Made by a program: the position numbers and the translations under genes. DNA of 64,000 bases from Halomonas sp. HAL1. Lineage in GTDB: Bacteria > Pseudomonadota > Gammaproteobacteria > Pseudomonadales > Halomonadaceae. How positions within the stretch are numbered: position 1 is the first letter of the stretch; each line of letters starts with the position of its first letter. Positions 48,481 through 58,495 of the stretch are shown here, one piece after another. The stretch lies in the NCBI RefSeq assembly GCF_030544485.1, contig NZ_CP130610.1:744001-808000 (forward strand), given 5' to 3'. Below the pieces are notes generated by a model that had not been told where the DNA came from, made no database searches, and worked only from the letters and a program-made list of their open reading frames with translations.

Positions 48481-50058
48481 ATGAGTGACATTCACGCCCA
48501 CAAGATTCTGATTCTCGACTTCGGCTCGCAGTACACCCAACTGATCGCCCGCCGCGTTCGCGAGATCGGTGTTTACTCCGAAGTCCGCGCGTTTGATATC
48601 ACCGAAGAAGAGATCCGCGAGTACAACCCCAACGGCATTATCATGGCCGGTGGCCCGGAATCCGTGACGGAACTGGACTCCCCGCGTGCGCCGCAGTGCG
48701 TGTTTGAAATGGGCCTGCCGGTGTTTGGTATCTGCTACGGCATGCAAACTATGGCCGAGCAGCTGGGCGGTAAGGTAGAAGGCTCTAATCAGCGCGAATT
48801 CGGCTACGCGCAGATCCAGATCGACGAAAACAACGCGCTGTTCAAAGACATCAAAGACCACGTAGACGCTAAAAGCGGCAAAGCCCTGCTGGACGTATGG
48901 ATGAGCCACGGTGACAAGGTCGCCCAAGCGCCCGACGCGTTCACCGTGACCGCCTCCACGCCGAGCTGCCCGATTGCCGCCATGGCCTGGGAAGAGAAGC
49001 AGTTTTACGGCGTACAGTTCCACCCGGAAGTGACCCACACCCTGCAGGGCCAGCGGATTCTCGAGCACTTCGTGCTGGATATTTGTAAAGCCGAAAAGCT
49101 CTGGACGCCCGCACAAATCATCGAAGACCAGGTACAGCGCGTGCGCGAGCAAGTGGGCGACCGCCACGTACTGCTCGGCCTCTCCGGCGGTGTGGATTCC
49201 TCTGTGGTTGCTGCGCTGCTGCACAAAGCGATTGGCACCCAGCTCACCTGCGTGTTCGTCGACAATGGCCTGCTGCGTAAAGCGGAAGGCGACCAGGTCA
49301 TGGAAACCTTCGCCAAGCACATGGGCGTGAAGGTGATCCGCGTAGACGCCGAAGACCTGTTCCTCGGCAAGCTGAAGGGCGAAAAAGACCCGGAAGCCAA
49401 GCGCAAAATCATCGGCAACACCTTTATCGACGTATTCGATGACGAAGCCAGCAAGATCGACGGCGTCGAGTTCCTGGCCCAGGGCACCATCTACCCGGAC
49501 GTGATCGAATCCGCTGCCTCTAAAACCGGCAAAGCGCACGTGATCAAATCCCACCACAACGTAGGTGGCCTGCCGGAAACCATGAAGCTCAAGCTGGTCG
49601 AGCCGCTGCGCGAACTGTTTAAAGACGAAGTGCGCAAACTCGGCCTGGAACTCGGCCTGCCCTACGATATGGTCTACCGCCACCCGTTCCCCGGCCCCGG
49701 CCTGGGCGTGCGTATTCTGGGCGAAGTGAAGAAAGAGTACGCCGACATCCTCCGCGATGCCGACGCTATCTTCATCGAAGAGCTACGCGCCTCTGGCTGG
49801 TACGAAAAAACCAGCCAAGCCTTTGCCGTGTTCCTGCCGGTGAAATCAGTAGGTGTCGTTGGCGACGGCCGCCGCTACGAATGGGTTATCGCGTTACGCG
49901 CGGTAGAAACCATCGACTTCATGACCGCCCGCTGGGCGCACCTGCCCTATGAGTTGCTGGAGAAGGTTTCTAACCGGATTATCAATGAGTTGGAAGGTGT
50001 TTCGCGGGTGACTTATGATGTTAGTAGTAAGCCGCCTGCTACTATTGAGTGGGAGTGA
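48481..50058 (+). CDS. guaA: GMP synthase (glutamine-hydrolysing)
   Basis: A 525-residue enzyme with a class I glutamine amidotransferase ([27 protein letters not shown] with the nucleophile Cys, and FHPEVTHT) and an ATP-pyrophosphatase domain ([18 protein letters not shown]). It converts XMP to GMP. The last 12 bases of the gene are the conserved core used by guaA-specific integrases. Codons through most of the gene are GC-ending, but the final 90-100 bp switch to AT-ending codons, as if replaced. The ATG at 48481 gives the normal start. Confidence 0.96.
   Translation: MSDIHAHKILILDFGSQYTQLIARRVREIGVYSEVRAFDITEEEIREYNPNGIIMAGGPESVTELDSPRAPQCVFEMGLPVFGICYGMQTMAEQLGGKVEGSNQREFGYAQIQIDENNALFKDIKDHVDAKSGKALLDVWMSHGDKVAQAPDAFTVTASTPSCPIAAMAWEEKQFYGVQFHPEVTHTLQGQRILEHFVLDICKAEKLWTPAQIIEDQVQRVREQVGDRHVLLGLSGGVDSSVVAALLHKAIGTQLTCVFVDNGLLRKAEGDQVMETFAKHMGVKVIRVDAEDLFLGKLKGEKDPEAKRKIIGNTFIDVFDDEASKIDGVEFLAQGTIYPDVIESAASKTGKAHVIKSHHNVGGLPETMKLKLVEPLRELFKDEVRKLGLELGLPYDMVYRHPFPGPGLGVRILGEVKKEYADILRDADAIFIEELRASGWYEKTSQAFAVFLPVKSVGVVGDGRRYEWVIALRAVETIDFMTARWAHLPYELLEKVSNRIINELEGVSRVTYDVSSKPPATIEWE
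50047..50058 (+). other. Putative att core at the guaA 3' end
   Basis: GAGTGGGAGTGA at the end of guaA is the attachment core described for guaA-targeting integrases and genomic islands. The restriction-modification island starts right behind it. No integrase is seen in this window. A partial copy, GAGTGGGA, is at 59359-59366 but is too short to call a second att site. Confidence 0.5.
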
Positions 50059-50090
50059 TTTTCGCGAAGTGATTTAGCCTAAAGGTAAGT

Positions 50091-50120
50091 AAAGCCATCC
50101 AGCGTCCGGGTGGCTTTTTC
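50091..50120 (+). terminator. Terminator after guaA
   Basis: AAAGCCATCC and the facing GGGTGGCTTT can pair across a short loop, followed by TTTT. It closes the guaBA transcript. Confidence 0.7.
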
Positions 50121-50313
50121 TTTGCACAGCTGTTTAGGCTGCCGAGAAGCTAGTACGAGTGCGGCAACGTAAAACTAGCAAAGATTTCCGGCTCTACGAC
50201 TATTTTGTAAGGCCTGTTCGGTATGTGTTGAGTGTAGGTAATGTAGCAGCATGGTGTATGTTGAGTTAATATAAGTATTTGAATTTTATTGTTTTTATTC
50301 TGGGGTTTTAGTT

Positions 50314-52500
50314 ATGAATATGTTGATACATGACCAACTGAAAGGCCACGTTTGGGAAATCGCCAATCGACTGCGTGGCCCTTATCGTCCACCGCAATAC
50401 CGTTTAGTCATGCTGCCCATGGTGGTGCTACGTCGACTGGATTGTGTTCTTGAACCAACCAAGGACAAGGTGCTTGCCGAGCACGAGAAACTGCTTGCCC
50501 GCAATACGCCTGAAAACGCCATGGAGAAGCTGCTGGGTAAAGCCGCTGACCCTAAGCGATCACATCCGCTATATAACACCAGTCCCTACACCTTCGAAAA
50601 GCTGTTGGGTGACCCCGAAAATATTGCCCCCAACCTGGTTGCTTACATCAACGGATTTTCACCTACCGCGCGTGCCATTTTCGAGCGTTTTAAATTTACA
50701 GATCAAATTGAAAAGCTCGATGCCAGCAACCGCTTATTCACTATTGTAAAAGCAATGGCCGAGGTGGATTTGCACCCTAAGCGTATCGACAACCTGCAAA
50801 TGGGCTATTTGTTTGAGCATCTGGTGATGCGCTTTAACGAACAGGCCAATGAGGAGGCTGGGGATCACTTTACTCCGCGTGAAGTCATCCGTCTGATGGC
50901 TAACCTCGTTTATACTGGCGAACAAGACGTTTACAAGCCTGGTATTTTTCGCACCATTTATGATCCGACCTGTGGCACGGGCGGCATGTTGTCGGAATCG
51001 GAAAAATTTATTCTGGATCAAAACGACCAAGCGAATCTGGCCCTATACGGTCAGGAGTATAACGACGAATCCTGGGCTATCTGCTGCTCGGACATGCTGA
51101 TCAAAGACGAGGACACCAGCAGCATCGTGCTGGGTGATACTCTGGGTGATGGCAAAACCCGCGACGGTTTTCAGGGCCATAGCTTTCACTACATGCTCGC
51201 TAATCCACCCTTTGGCGTGGAATGGAAAGATCAGAAAACCGTTGTCGAGAAGGAGCAAAAGGAAATGGGTTTTGCCGGCCGCTTTGGGGCTGGGCTACCC
51301 GCCATCAACGATGGCTCGCTGCTGTTCTTGCAGCATATGATCGAAAAGATGCACCCCTATGCCGAAGGCAGCGAAGACGCCACCGGCTCTAAGATTGCTA
51401 TCGTCTTCAACGGCTCGCCGCTGTTCTCCGGTGATGCAGGCTCTGGCCCGTCTAATATTCGCCGTTGGATTATCGAAAATGATTGGCTGGATGCCATCGT
51501 TGCGCTCCCTGATCAGTTGTTCTACAACACCGGTATTTTCACTTACGTCTGGCTGGTCACCAACCGTAAAGCACCCGAGCGACGCGGCAAGGTGCAGTTA
51601 ATTGATGGCACGCGTTTTTCCCAGCGTATGGGGAAGAGCCTTAACAATAAGCGCAATGAAATCACCGAAGAGCAGATCCGCGAACTGACCCGCCTTTACG
51701 GCAACTATCAGGATGGTGAACAGACAGAAGTGGCCACCGATCATAAAACGGGCAAGCGCGAAATCCGTGTGGTATCGCGTGTTTTCGAAAACCGCGAATT
51801 TGGGTTCCTTAAAGTGACGGTAGAGCGCCCACTGCGCATGAACTTTGAGGCCACAGCGGGACGCATTGCTCAGTTGGACGAACAGACGGCCTTTACTAAC
51901 CTTGCTGCTTCCAAAAAGCGCAAGAACGAAGCAGCGGCTGAACGAGAGATTGAAGAAGGGCGAGCACTACAAGCGGCGATTAAAAACATGTTGTCGTCCT
52001 TGGCAGCCAAAGGCCAATACAGTGACCGCGCCATCTTCGATGCTGACCTGACGGATGCCAGCAAAAAAAGTGGGCTAAAAATTTTAGGAACGATCAAAAA
52101 AGCCATCTTTAATGCTTTGGGTAAGCGTGACCCTAACGCTGACATTTGCCGTGACAGCAAGGGCCGCCCAGAGCCGGATAGCGAACTACGTGACACGGAA
52201 AACATTCCGTTACCCCAAGGCACACAACTGCCTCTACCCATGCAAATGGGGCCGGATAAGCCCAACGATGAGTTGGTGGAGGCTTTCCGCACCCACATTG
52301 AAGCCTATATGGCGAGCGAAGTACTACCGCACGTGCCGGATGCCTGGGTGGACTACAGCAAAACCAAGGTCGGGTATGAGATTCCCATCAACCGGCATTT
52401 CTACACTTATAAGCCACCACGTCCACTGGAGGAGATCGAGTCGGAGATCAACGAGTTGGAAGGTGAGATTGCCGGGCTATTGAAGGGGGTGGTGGGATGA
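50314..52500 (+). CDS. hsdM: Type I restriction-modification methyltransferase subunit
   Basis: A 728-residue N6-adenine methyltransferase. The SAM-binding motif YDPTCGTGGML (about residue 220) and the catalytic NPPFGVEW (about 292) are present, after an N-terminal helical domain. It is longer than a typical HsdM (about 500) because of a C-terminal extension (about 500-728) with coiled-coil stretches, a feature of some type I systems. It overlaps hsdS by four bases (ATGA). The gene is less GC-rich than guaA. The start has only a weak ribosome site. Confidence 0.95.
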   Translation: MNMLIHDQLKGHVWEIANRLRGPYRPPQYRLVMLPMVVLRRLDCVLEPTKDKVLAEHEKLLARNTPENAMEKLLGKAADPKRSHPLYNTSPYTFEKLLGDPENIAPNLVAYINGFSPTARAIFERFKFTDQIEKLDASNRLFTIVKAMAEVDLHPKRIDNLQMGYLFEHLVMRFNEQANEEAGDHFTPREVIRLMANLVYTGEQDVYKPGIFRTIYDPTCGTGGMLSESEKFILDQNDQANLALYGQEYNDESWAICCSDMLIKDEDTSSIVLGDTLGDGKTRDGFQGHSFHYMLANPPFGVEWKDQKTVVEKEQKEMGFAGRFGAGLPAINDGSLLFLQHMIEKMHPYAEGSEDATGSKIAIVFNGSPLFSGDAGSGPSNIRRWIIENDWLDAIVALPDQLFYNTGIFTYVWLVTNRKAPERRGKVQLIDGTRFSQRMGKSLNNKRNEITEEQIRELTRLYGNYQDGEQTEVATDHKTGKREIRVVSRVFENREFGFLKVTVERPLRMNFEATAGRIAQLDEQTAFTNLAASKKRKNEAAAEREIEEGRALQAAIKNMLSSLAAKGQYSDRAIFDADLTDASKKSGLKILGTIKKAIFNALGKRDPNADICRDSKGRPEPDSELRDTENIPLPQGTQLPLPMQMGPDKPNDELVEAFRTHIEAYMASEVLPHVPDAWVDYSKTKVGYEIPINRHFYTYKPPRPLEEIESEINELEGEIAGLLKGVVG

Positions 52501-53780
52501 GCTATTTCGCCAGAAGCGATGAACTGCCCGCTTGGGTTGGGGCCTTACCAGGTGGCTGGAAAAGCGATTGGCTCAAGTGGAGTGTTCGACTATCAACTGA
52601 GAGGCCCACGGATGAGGAGCAGGTGCATCTGCCATATATATCGAACGAAGACATCGCTTCGTGGACAGGAGAGCTGTTGAACGATCAACCACTGCCTGCG
52701 GAGTCGGATGGGCGGAAGTTTCAGGTTGATGATGTGTTGCTGAACAAACTTCGACCGTATCTTGCCAAGGTTTATCACGCCGGTTTTAACGGTGTGAGCT
52801 CTGGTGAACTACTTTGCCTCCGGCCCTCGGATATCGTTCTTCCCCGTTTTCTTTTCTATGTCCTCGTTTCCAAAGGATTCATCGACAGCATTGATGCGGA
52901 AACCTTTGGGTCAAAAATGCCTCGGGCTGATTGGGAAATTGTAGGTCACCAACCACTCCCTTTGCCTTCCTTCGAAACCCAACAACGCATAGCACAATTT
53001 CTGGATAAAAAAACCGCCCAGATTGGCGGTTTGATCGAAAAGAAGCGCACTTTACTAAATCAGCTGGCTGAAAAACGCCAAGCCCTGATCACTCGTGCCG
53101 TTACCAAGGGACTAAACCCCGACGTTCCAATGATGCCCTCCGGCATTGATTGGCTGGGGGATATTCCGGCACATTGGGAGGTGAAACGACTAAAATTTGT
53201 TACCTCGGCTCCTCTTTCTTATGGAGCGAATGCTACGGCTGAGTTTGATGAACCTGCATGGCCACGTTTTGTCAGGATTACTGATGTTGATAAGTTGGGA
53301 CGATTACGCGACGAAACTTACCGTTCGTTGCCTCCTGAAGTTGCGAAAGGGTATTTGCTACAACCTAATGACATCCTTTTAGCGCGGAGTGGTGCAACCG
53401 TTGGGAAGAGTTTTATCTACAAGGAATCGTGGGGTGTCGCCTGTTATGCTGGCTACTTGATTCGCGCTCGAATTAGCAAGAAGTATGATGCTAGGTTCTT
53501 CTACTGGTTTCTTAACTCTAAGCACTATTGGGAATGGGTGCAGTCAACTTTTATACAAAGTACGATTCAAAACATCAGTGCTGACAGGTATGGGAACCTT
53601 CAAATACCTCTCCCCGTAAATAAAATCGAACAAGAGCGAATCGTAAATTTTATCGAAAATACTTGCGCGGAGCTTGATGGCCATTTTGAGAAAGTGATGT
53701 TCTCTGTCGAACGTCTTGAAGAATACCGCTCAGCACTAATTACTGAGGCTGTAACCGGTAAAATTGGAGGTTTGCAATGA
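52497..53780 (+). CDS. hsdS: Type I restriction-modification specificity subunit
   Basis: A 427-residue HsdS with two target-recognition domains (about 1-165 and 215-390). Each is followed by a helical spacer: FETQQRIAQFLDKKTAQIGG, and near the end INKIEQERIVNF-type sequence. The two TRDs differ, so the target should be a bipartite sequence. The half after 53,150 is more AT-rich, as is common for exchanged TRDs. The end overlaps the next gene (ATGA). Confidence 0.93.
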   Translation: MSYFARSDELPAWVGALPGGWKSDWLKWSVRLSTERPTDEEQVHLPYISNEDIASWTGELLNDQPLPAESDGRKFQVDDVLLNKLRPYLAKVYHAGFNGVSSGELLCLRPSDIVLPRFLFYVLVSKGFIDSIDAETFGSKMPRADWEIVGHQPLPLPSFETQQRIAQFLDKKTAQIGGLIEKKRTLLNQLAEKRQALITRAVTKGLNPDVPMMPSGIDWLGDIPAHWEVKRLKFVTSAPLSYGANATAEFDEPAWPRFVRITDVDKLGRLRDETYRSLPPEVAKGYLLQPNDILLARSGATVGKSFIYKESWGVACYAGYLIRARISKKYDARFFYWFLNSKHYWEWVQSTFIQSTIQNISADRYGNLQIPLPVNKIEQERIVNFIENTCAELDGHFEKVMFSVERLEEYRSALITEAVTGKIGGLQ

Positions 53781-54415
53781 CATTGGCAGCCTCCACCTAT
53801 CTTGAACATCTAAAAGCGTATATTAACAGCGAGTATGTAGTGCATGATGGCGCGGAGGGGAAGATTATTTTAACTGAAAAATATTTTCGGCCCGAGGATA
53901 CCAAACCACAAGTGCGAAATATTGAGTTATTGCTGCCCGGTGAGGGCATCGCATTCAAGCTAGATAAAGATGACTTTGAAACTGATAAAAAAAAGAAAAA
54001 GAAAGGAGAGCCTGAAAAACCAAGCAAGCCACCTCTTTTTCACTTTCTCGATGATACGGCCAAACAGTGGTCAAAACGCTGCGATTTCGTCATTTTTTAT
54101 GTGAAGGGCCAAAAATTCTGCGCCGACTGCATTGAGTTTAAGTCCAAAAGTCTGACCGCTGAAAAAATCGTACCACAGCTTAGGGCAGGCATGTGCTGGG
54201 TTCAAAGTCTCAAACGAACTATAGAGATTTATACTGGAGACAAGCGCAAAATTCATCTGCGTAAATTTGTCTTTGCAGAGAATGATCAGCCTGATGCCTA
54301 TCTAGAAGCCAACCGACAGCTTAGAGCTGATCCTTCCATTCGCTATTACCATTTTGATGAGGTTCATGGCCAAGCATTGGCTGATTTACAGAATACCTCT
54401 GTGCAGGAGATTTAA
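53777..54415 (+). CDS. PD-(D/E)XK-like protein inside the hsd operon
   Basis: A 212-residue protein with no name known to me. Residues 103-122 run RCDFVIFYVKGQKFCADCIE then FKSK, giving Asp103, Glu120 and Lys122 in the spacing of a PD-(D/E)XK nuclease core. A helix with conserved-looking QLRAGMCWVQSL follows. A lysine-rich loop (71-76) is coded by an eight-A run (53987-53994), a possible slippage site. It overlaps hsdS by four bases and ends 2 bp before hsdR, so it is made together with the restriction complex. Nuclease or accessory role is inferred. Confidence 0.65.
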   Translation: MTLAASTYLEHLKAYINSEYVVHDGAEGKIILTEKYFRPEDTKPQVRNIELLLPGEGIAFKLDKDDFETDKKKKKKGEPEKPSKPPLFHFLDDTAKQWSKRCDFVIFYVKGQKFCADCIEFKSKSLTAEKIVPQLRAGMCWVQSLKRTIEIYTGDKRKIHLRKFVFAENDQPDAYLEANRQLRADPSIRYYHFDEVHGQALADLQNTSVQEI

Positions 54416-54417
54416 CC

Positions 54418-57400
54418 ATGGCTAGCCATACAGAACTCGACTTTGAGGTCGCTATAGAAGCGGGACTGATCGGCGAGAGTGGCTATGCTAAGCGCGAAGC
54501 CTCTGCTTATGATGAGACGTTGGCTTTATTCCCTAATGACGTTATCGGTTTTCTACAAGACAGCCAGCCCAGCAAATGGGCTCAGCTAGAAGCGCTGCTG
54601 GGCGATAAAACCGGCGCTACAGTGCTCGGTAGTCTGGCTCAAGAGCTGGAGATTAAAGGCACGTTGCACGTGCTGCGCTACGGCTTTAAGTGCTACGGAA
54701 AAACCTTTCGTCTGGCACACTTTCTCCCCAACTCGACTATGAACCCAGAGGCGGCAGCTGCCTACCGTCAAAATCGCCTGACCATTACTCGGCAGGTAGC
54801 GTTTACTTCGGTGATGAAGAAGGCAGATAGTAAGAATCGCCGATGCATTATCGATGTGACCCTGAGCCTGAACGGCTTACCGGTAGCCACAATAGAACTA
54901 AAAAATCCGCTGACCGGCCAGCGCGCGGCGGATGCGGTGACTCAATACCAAAACGATCGAGATGAGCGCGATCTGCTATTCGCCTTCAAAAAGCGTGCGC
55001 TGGTGCATTTTGCCGTAGACCCTGATGAAGTGTGGATGACTACTCGGCTCAAGGGTAAAGAAACCACTTTTCTACCCTTTAATCGCGGTCATAACCTGGG
55101 GGCGGGCAATCCACCGGTAGAGGATAACTGGAAGACACATTATTTATGGGATGAGGTGCTGCAAGGCGATAGTCTGATGGATATTTTGCAGCGTTTTATG
55201 CACTTAGAGGTAAAAGAGCGGCAGGTTAAAACCGATAAGGGCATGCGCACCATCCGTAAGGAAACTATTATCTTCCCGCGATACCACCAGTTGGATGTGG
55301 TGCGCAAGCTGGTAGGCCATGCACAGGTGAATGGATCGGGACGGAACTATCTGATTCAGCATTCGGCGGGCTCCGGCAAGTCGAATTCGATTGCTTGGCT
55401 GGCGCATCGGTTGGCCAGTCTGCACGACGGTAACGACGAAAAAGTATTTCATTCCGTCGTGGTAGTCACTGATAGGCGTGTACTCGACCAACAGCTACAA
55501 AACACGATCTATCAGTTTGAGCATAAAACGGGGGTGGTAGAGAAAATCGATGAGAATACCCAGCAGCTCGCCGCGGCGCTGTCTAACGGTACACCGATTA
55601 TTATCACCACCTTGCAGAAATTCCCGTTCATTTCCCAAGCGCTAGCGACGCTGGAGAGCAAAGGAAGTGGTATCAAGATCAATACGGCAGGTAAGCGCTT
55701 TGCCGTGATTGTCGATGAGGCGCATTCCTCCCAGAGCGGAGAAACCGCCACCGCACTGCGCGGCATGCTCAATAAGGATGGCATCGAATCTGCCATTGCG
55801 GCGCAAATGTCGGAAGAAGAGGATGATGCGCTGTCTGACGATGCCAAGGCGGCTATTCTGCGCGATTCACTACGCCGGGCACGGCAACCCAATCTAAGTT
55901 TTTTTGCCTTTACCGCTACCCCCAAGTTCAAGACAAAAGTTTTGTTCGATGAGCCAGGCCCCTCAGGTACTTCTCCATTTCATGAGTACTCCATGCGCCA
56001 GGCCATCGAAGAAGGCTTCATCATGGATGTGTTGCAGAACTACACGACTTACAAGCGCTTCTTCGGCCTGATCAAGCAGGTGGAAAACGACCCAGAAGTG
56101 CCGCGCAAGAAAGCGGCTAAGGCCTTGGGCCGCTATCTGGAGCTGCACCCCGTCAACATCGATCAAGTAGTCTCGGTCATTGTCGAACACTTCCGTATGT
56201 ATGTGATGAGCGAAATGGCTGGGCGGGCTAAGGCGATGGTGGTCACTGGTTCGCGCTTGGCAGCCGTAAAATACAAGCTGGCGTTTGATCGTTATATTAA
56301 AGACCATGGCTACAGTGGCATTCGCTCGCTGGTGGCTTTCTCAGGCAGCGTGGAAGATCCCGACGACCCCGGCGCATCCTACACCGAAGTAGCGATGAAT
56401 GAAGGCTTGGCCGAGAGCGAATTGCCGGAGACCTTCGAGCGCGACGATTACCGTGTGCTGTTAGTGGCCGAAAAATACCAGACGGGTTTTGACCAGCCTT
56501 TGCTTCAAACTATGTATGTGGTCAAACGCCTAGCTGGGGTCCAGGCAGTACAAACACTCTCGCGGCTTAACCGCATGGCTCCGGGTAAGGCACGTACTTT
56601 TGTGTTGGATTTTGCCAATGAAGAAGACGATATCTATCAAGCCTTCAAACCCTACTATGAAGCTACCACTATTGGCGAAAATGCTGACGCTCACCAGCTA
56701 TCCGAACTGCAGCATAAGTTATTAGCTTGGGCGATATTTGCGCCAGACGATATCAATGCGTTTGCCGAGATCTGGTACAAAAGCAAACGTGATCATTCGG
56801 CAGCAGACCATCGGGTAATGAATGCGGTGCTGGACGCGGTAATTGAGCGTTTTGGCGAAAAAGATGAGGCCGAGCAAGAAGAATTTCGCGGACAATTGAC
56901 CGCCTTCCGTAATCTTTATGCGTTTTTGTCCCAGATTATACCGTATCAGGATAGTGAGCTAGAAAAGCTTTACGCCTTCGTGCGTAATTTAATGGCGAAA
57001 TTGCCTCCCCCAAGCGATGGCCAGGCTTTTACACTGGATAACGAGATTGCTTTGCGTTATTTCCGTTTACAACAGATGACCGAAGGTTCTATTGATCTTG
57101 GTCAAGGCGAAGCTTACCCCTTGAAAGGGCCAACCGATGTGGGCACTAGCGGAGTTCGAGAAGAGCCTGTGACGCTCTCTTCGTTAGTAGTAAAGCTTAA
57201 TGAGCGTTTTGGCACCGACTTCACAGAAGCCGATCAGCTGTTCTTCGACCAGATCACCGCCAGTGCGGAGAACAATGAAAATATTGTCGAAGCAGCTAAA
57301 GCTAATAACCTACCAAATTTTTCGGCTTATCTTGAGCGCATGTTGGATGAATTATTCATTGACCGCATGGAAAACAATGAAGAGATCTTCTCTCGCGTGA

Positions 57401-57474
57401 TGAGTGACAAAGAGTTCAGAGGCGCTGCCCATCAACATCTAGCCTTAGAAATATTCAAGAAAATACGACAATAA
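54418..57474 (+). CDS. hsdR: Type I restriction-modification endonuclease subunit
   Basis: A 1018-residue HsdR. The N-terminal nuclease has the E-x-K motif in VATIELKNPLTGQRAADAV. The helicase part has Walker A HSAGSGKSNSIAWLA, DEAH in AVIVDEAHSSQSG, then FFAFTATPKFKTK and QTGFDQPLLQTMYV. The last 150 residues are the helical part that contacts HsdM. It cuts unmethylated DNA after ATP-driven translocation. It is intact, so the system should be active. Confidence 0.95.
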   Translation: MASHTELDFEVAIEAGLIGESGYAKREASAYDETLALFPNDVIGFLQDSQPSKWAQLEALLGDKTGATVLGSLAQELEIKGTLHVLRYGFKCYGKTFRLAHFLPNSTMNPEAAAAYRQNRLTITRQVAFTSVMKKADSKNRRCIIDVTLSLNGLPVATIELKNPLTGQRAADAVTQYQNDRDERDLLFAFKKRALVHFAVDPDEVWMTTRLKGKETTFLPFNRGHNLGAGNPPVEDNWKTHYLWDEVLQGDSLMDILQRFMHLEVKERQVKTDKGMRTIRKETIIFPRYHQLDVVRKLVGHAQVNGSGRNYLIQHSAGSGKSNSIAWLAHRLASLHDGNDEKVFHSVVVVTDRRVLDQQLQNTIYQFEHKTGVVEKIDENTQQLAAALSNGTPIIITTLQKFPFISQALATLESKGSGIKINTAGKRFAVIVDEAHSSQSGETATALRGMLNKDGIESAIAAQMSEEEDDALSDDAKAAILRDSLRRARQPNLSFFAFTATPKFKTKVLFDEPGPSGTSPFHEYSMRQAIEEGFIMDVLQNYTTYKRFFGLIKQVENDPEVPRKKAAKALGRYLELHPVNIDQVVSVIVEHFRMYVMSEMAGRAKAMVVTGSRLAAVKYKLAFDRYIKDHGYSGIRSLVAFSGSVEDPDDPGASYTEVAMNEGLAESELPETFERDDYRVLLVAEKYQTGFDQPLLQTMYVVKRLAGVQAVQTLSRLNRMAPGKARTFVLDFANEEDDIYQAFKPYYEATTIGENADAHQLSELQHKLLAWAIFAPDDINAFAEIWYKSKRDHSAADHRVMNAVLDAVIERFGEKDEAEQEEFRGQLTAFRNLYAFLSQIIPYQDSELEKLYAFVRNLMAKLPPPSDGQAFTLDNEIALRYFRLQQMTEGSIDLGQGEAYPLKGPTDVGTSGVREEPVTLSSLVVKLNERFGTDFTEADQLFFDQITASAENNENIVEAAKANNLPNFSAYLERMLDELFIDRMENNEEIFSRVMSDKEFRGAAHQHLALEIFKKIRQ

Positions 57475-57510
57475 TCACGCGTACGCTAAATAAAAGGTAG
57501 GTTTATTAGC

Positions 57511-58404
57511 ATGCATAAAGTTCAACCCCGCCCAACCTCTATTCGCATCTTTCTGGCTGATGGCACGCCAGAAGGCTTGCGTATAGTCGAGAAATCCAAC
57601 TGGACGGGCAGGGCGGTGGTGGCTAACCGCTCCCAGCTTGAGCGTGCGCTGGCAAGAAGCGAAATGGCGCAGCCGGGCGTGTATGTGCTCACCGGTCAAA
57701 CAGAAGATGGTGCGGCCAAGTTGTACGTAGGCGAAGCAGATGCTCTAGGGGAACGTATTAAGCAGCATGTGTCAGGTAAGGAGTTTTGGACGCGGATGGT
57801 AGCCTTCACTAGCACCAACGAAGGCTTGAACAAAGCTAACGTGCGTTACCTGGAAGCAAGTTTACTGGCTTTGGCGAAGACCGCTAACCAGTGGGCGCTA
57901 GATAACGGCACCTTTCCTGCGCCGCCCCCGCTTTCTGAAGCCGACCGAGCCGATGCCGAGTGGTTTTTAGCTGAAATGCTGGTGATTTTTCCGCTGCTAG
58001 GCATTGATGCGTTTGAATCTGCCAGCAATCAGGCCTCTACCACGCAAACAGAAAAGGCTGAGCCGCCGTTAACGCTTTATCTAAATGAGCGTGGAGCTGA
58101 AGGCACTGGTAGAGAAGTAGCCGATGGCTTTGTGGTGTTAAAAGGCTCCTATGCTCGCGCTGAAGAGACGGTTTCTATTCACGATTACATGCGCGAGCAG
58201 CGTCAACTTCTGCAAGAGCGGGGCGTATTGGCGCCGCTAGATGGAAAGCTGGTCTTCACCCAAGATTTTCGTTTTTCGTCGCCATCAACCGCGGCGGGTG
58301 TGTTGGTCGGTGGCGCTTCAAACGGGCGGATTGCCTGGAAAGATGCGAGCGGTAAAACACTGAAGGCTATTCAAGAAGTGAGATTGGAAAAACTGAAAAA
58401 ATGA
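57511..58404 (+). CDS. GIY-YIG nuclease-like protein with DUF4357
   Basis: A 297-residue protein. GVYVLTGQTEDGAAKLYVGE gives the GIY-YIG pair, followed by the conserved Arg/His helix LGERIKQHVSG. The C-terminal DUF4357 part reads SPSTAAGVLVGGASNGRIAW then KDASGKTLKAI. Such proteins are common beside type I restriction systems and may be nucleases or antirestriction or repair factors. It is 36 bp after hsdR. A decayed fragment with the same YMREQRQLL motif lies at 59.7 kb. Confidence 0.85.
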   Translation: MHKVQPRPTSIRIFLADGTPEGLRIVEKSNWTGRAVVANRSQLERALARSEMAQPGVYVLTGQTEDGAAKLYVGEADALGERIKQHVSGKEFWTRMVAFTSTNEGLNKANVRYLEASLLALAKTANQWALDNGTFPAPPPLSEADRADAEWFLAEMLVIFPLLGIDAFESASNQASTTQTEKAEPPLTLYLNERGAEGTGREVADGFVVLKGSYARAEETVSIHDYMREQRQLLQERGVLAPLDGKLVFTQDFRFSSPSTAAGVLVGGASNGRIAWKDASGKTLKAIQEVRLEKLKK

Positions 58405-58495
58405 TTATAGGCGTTACGATATTTTCGTCTGTCACGAAAATCACAGAATTGCCTCGTGTTGGCCGAGTGGTTCTCTAAGCTCAGAGTAAGTTTAT

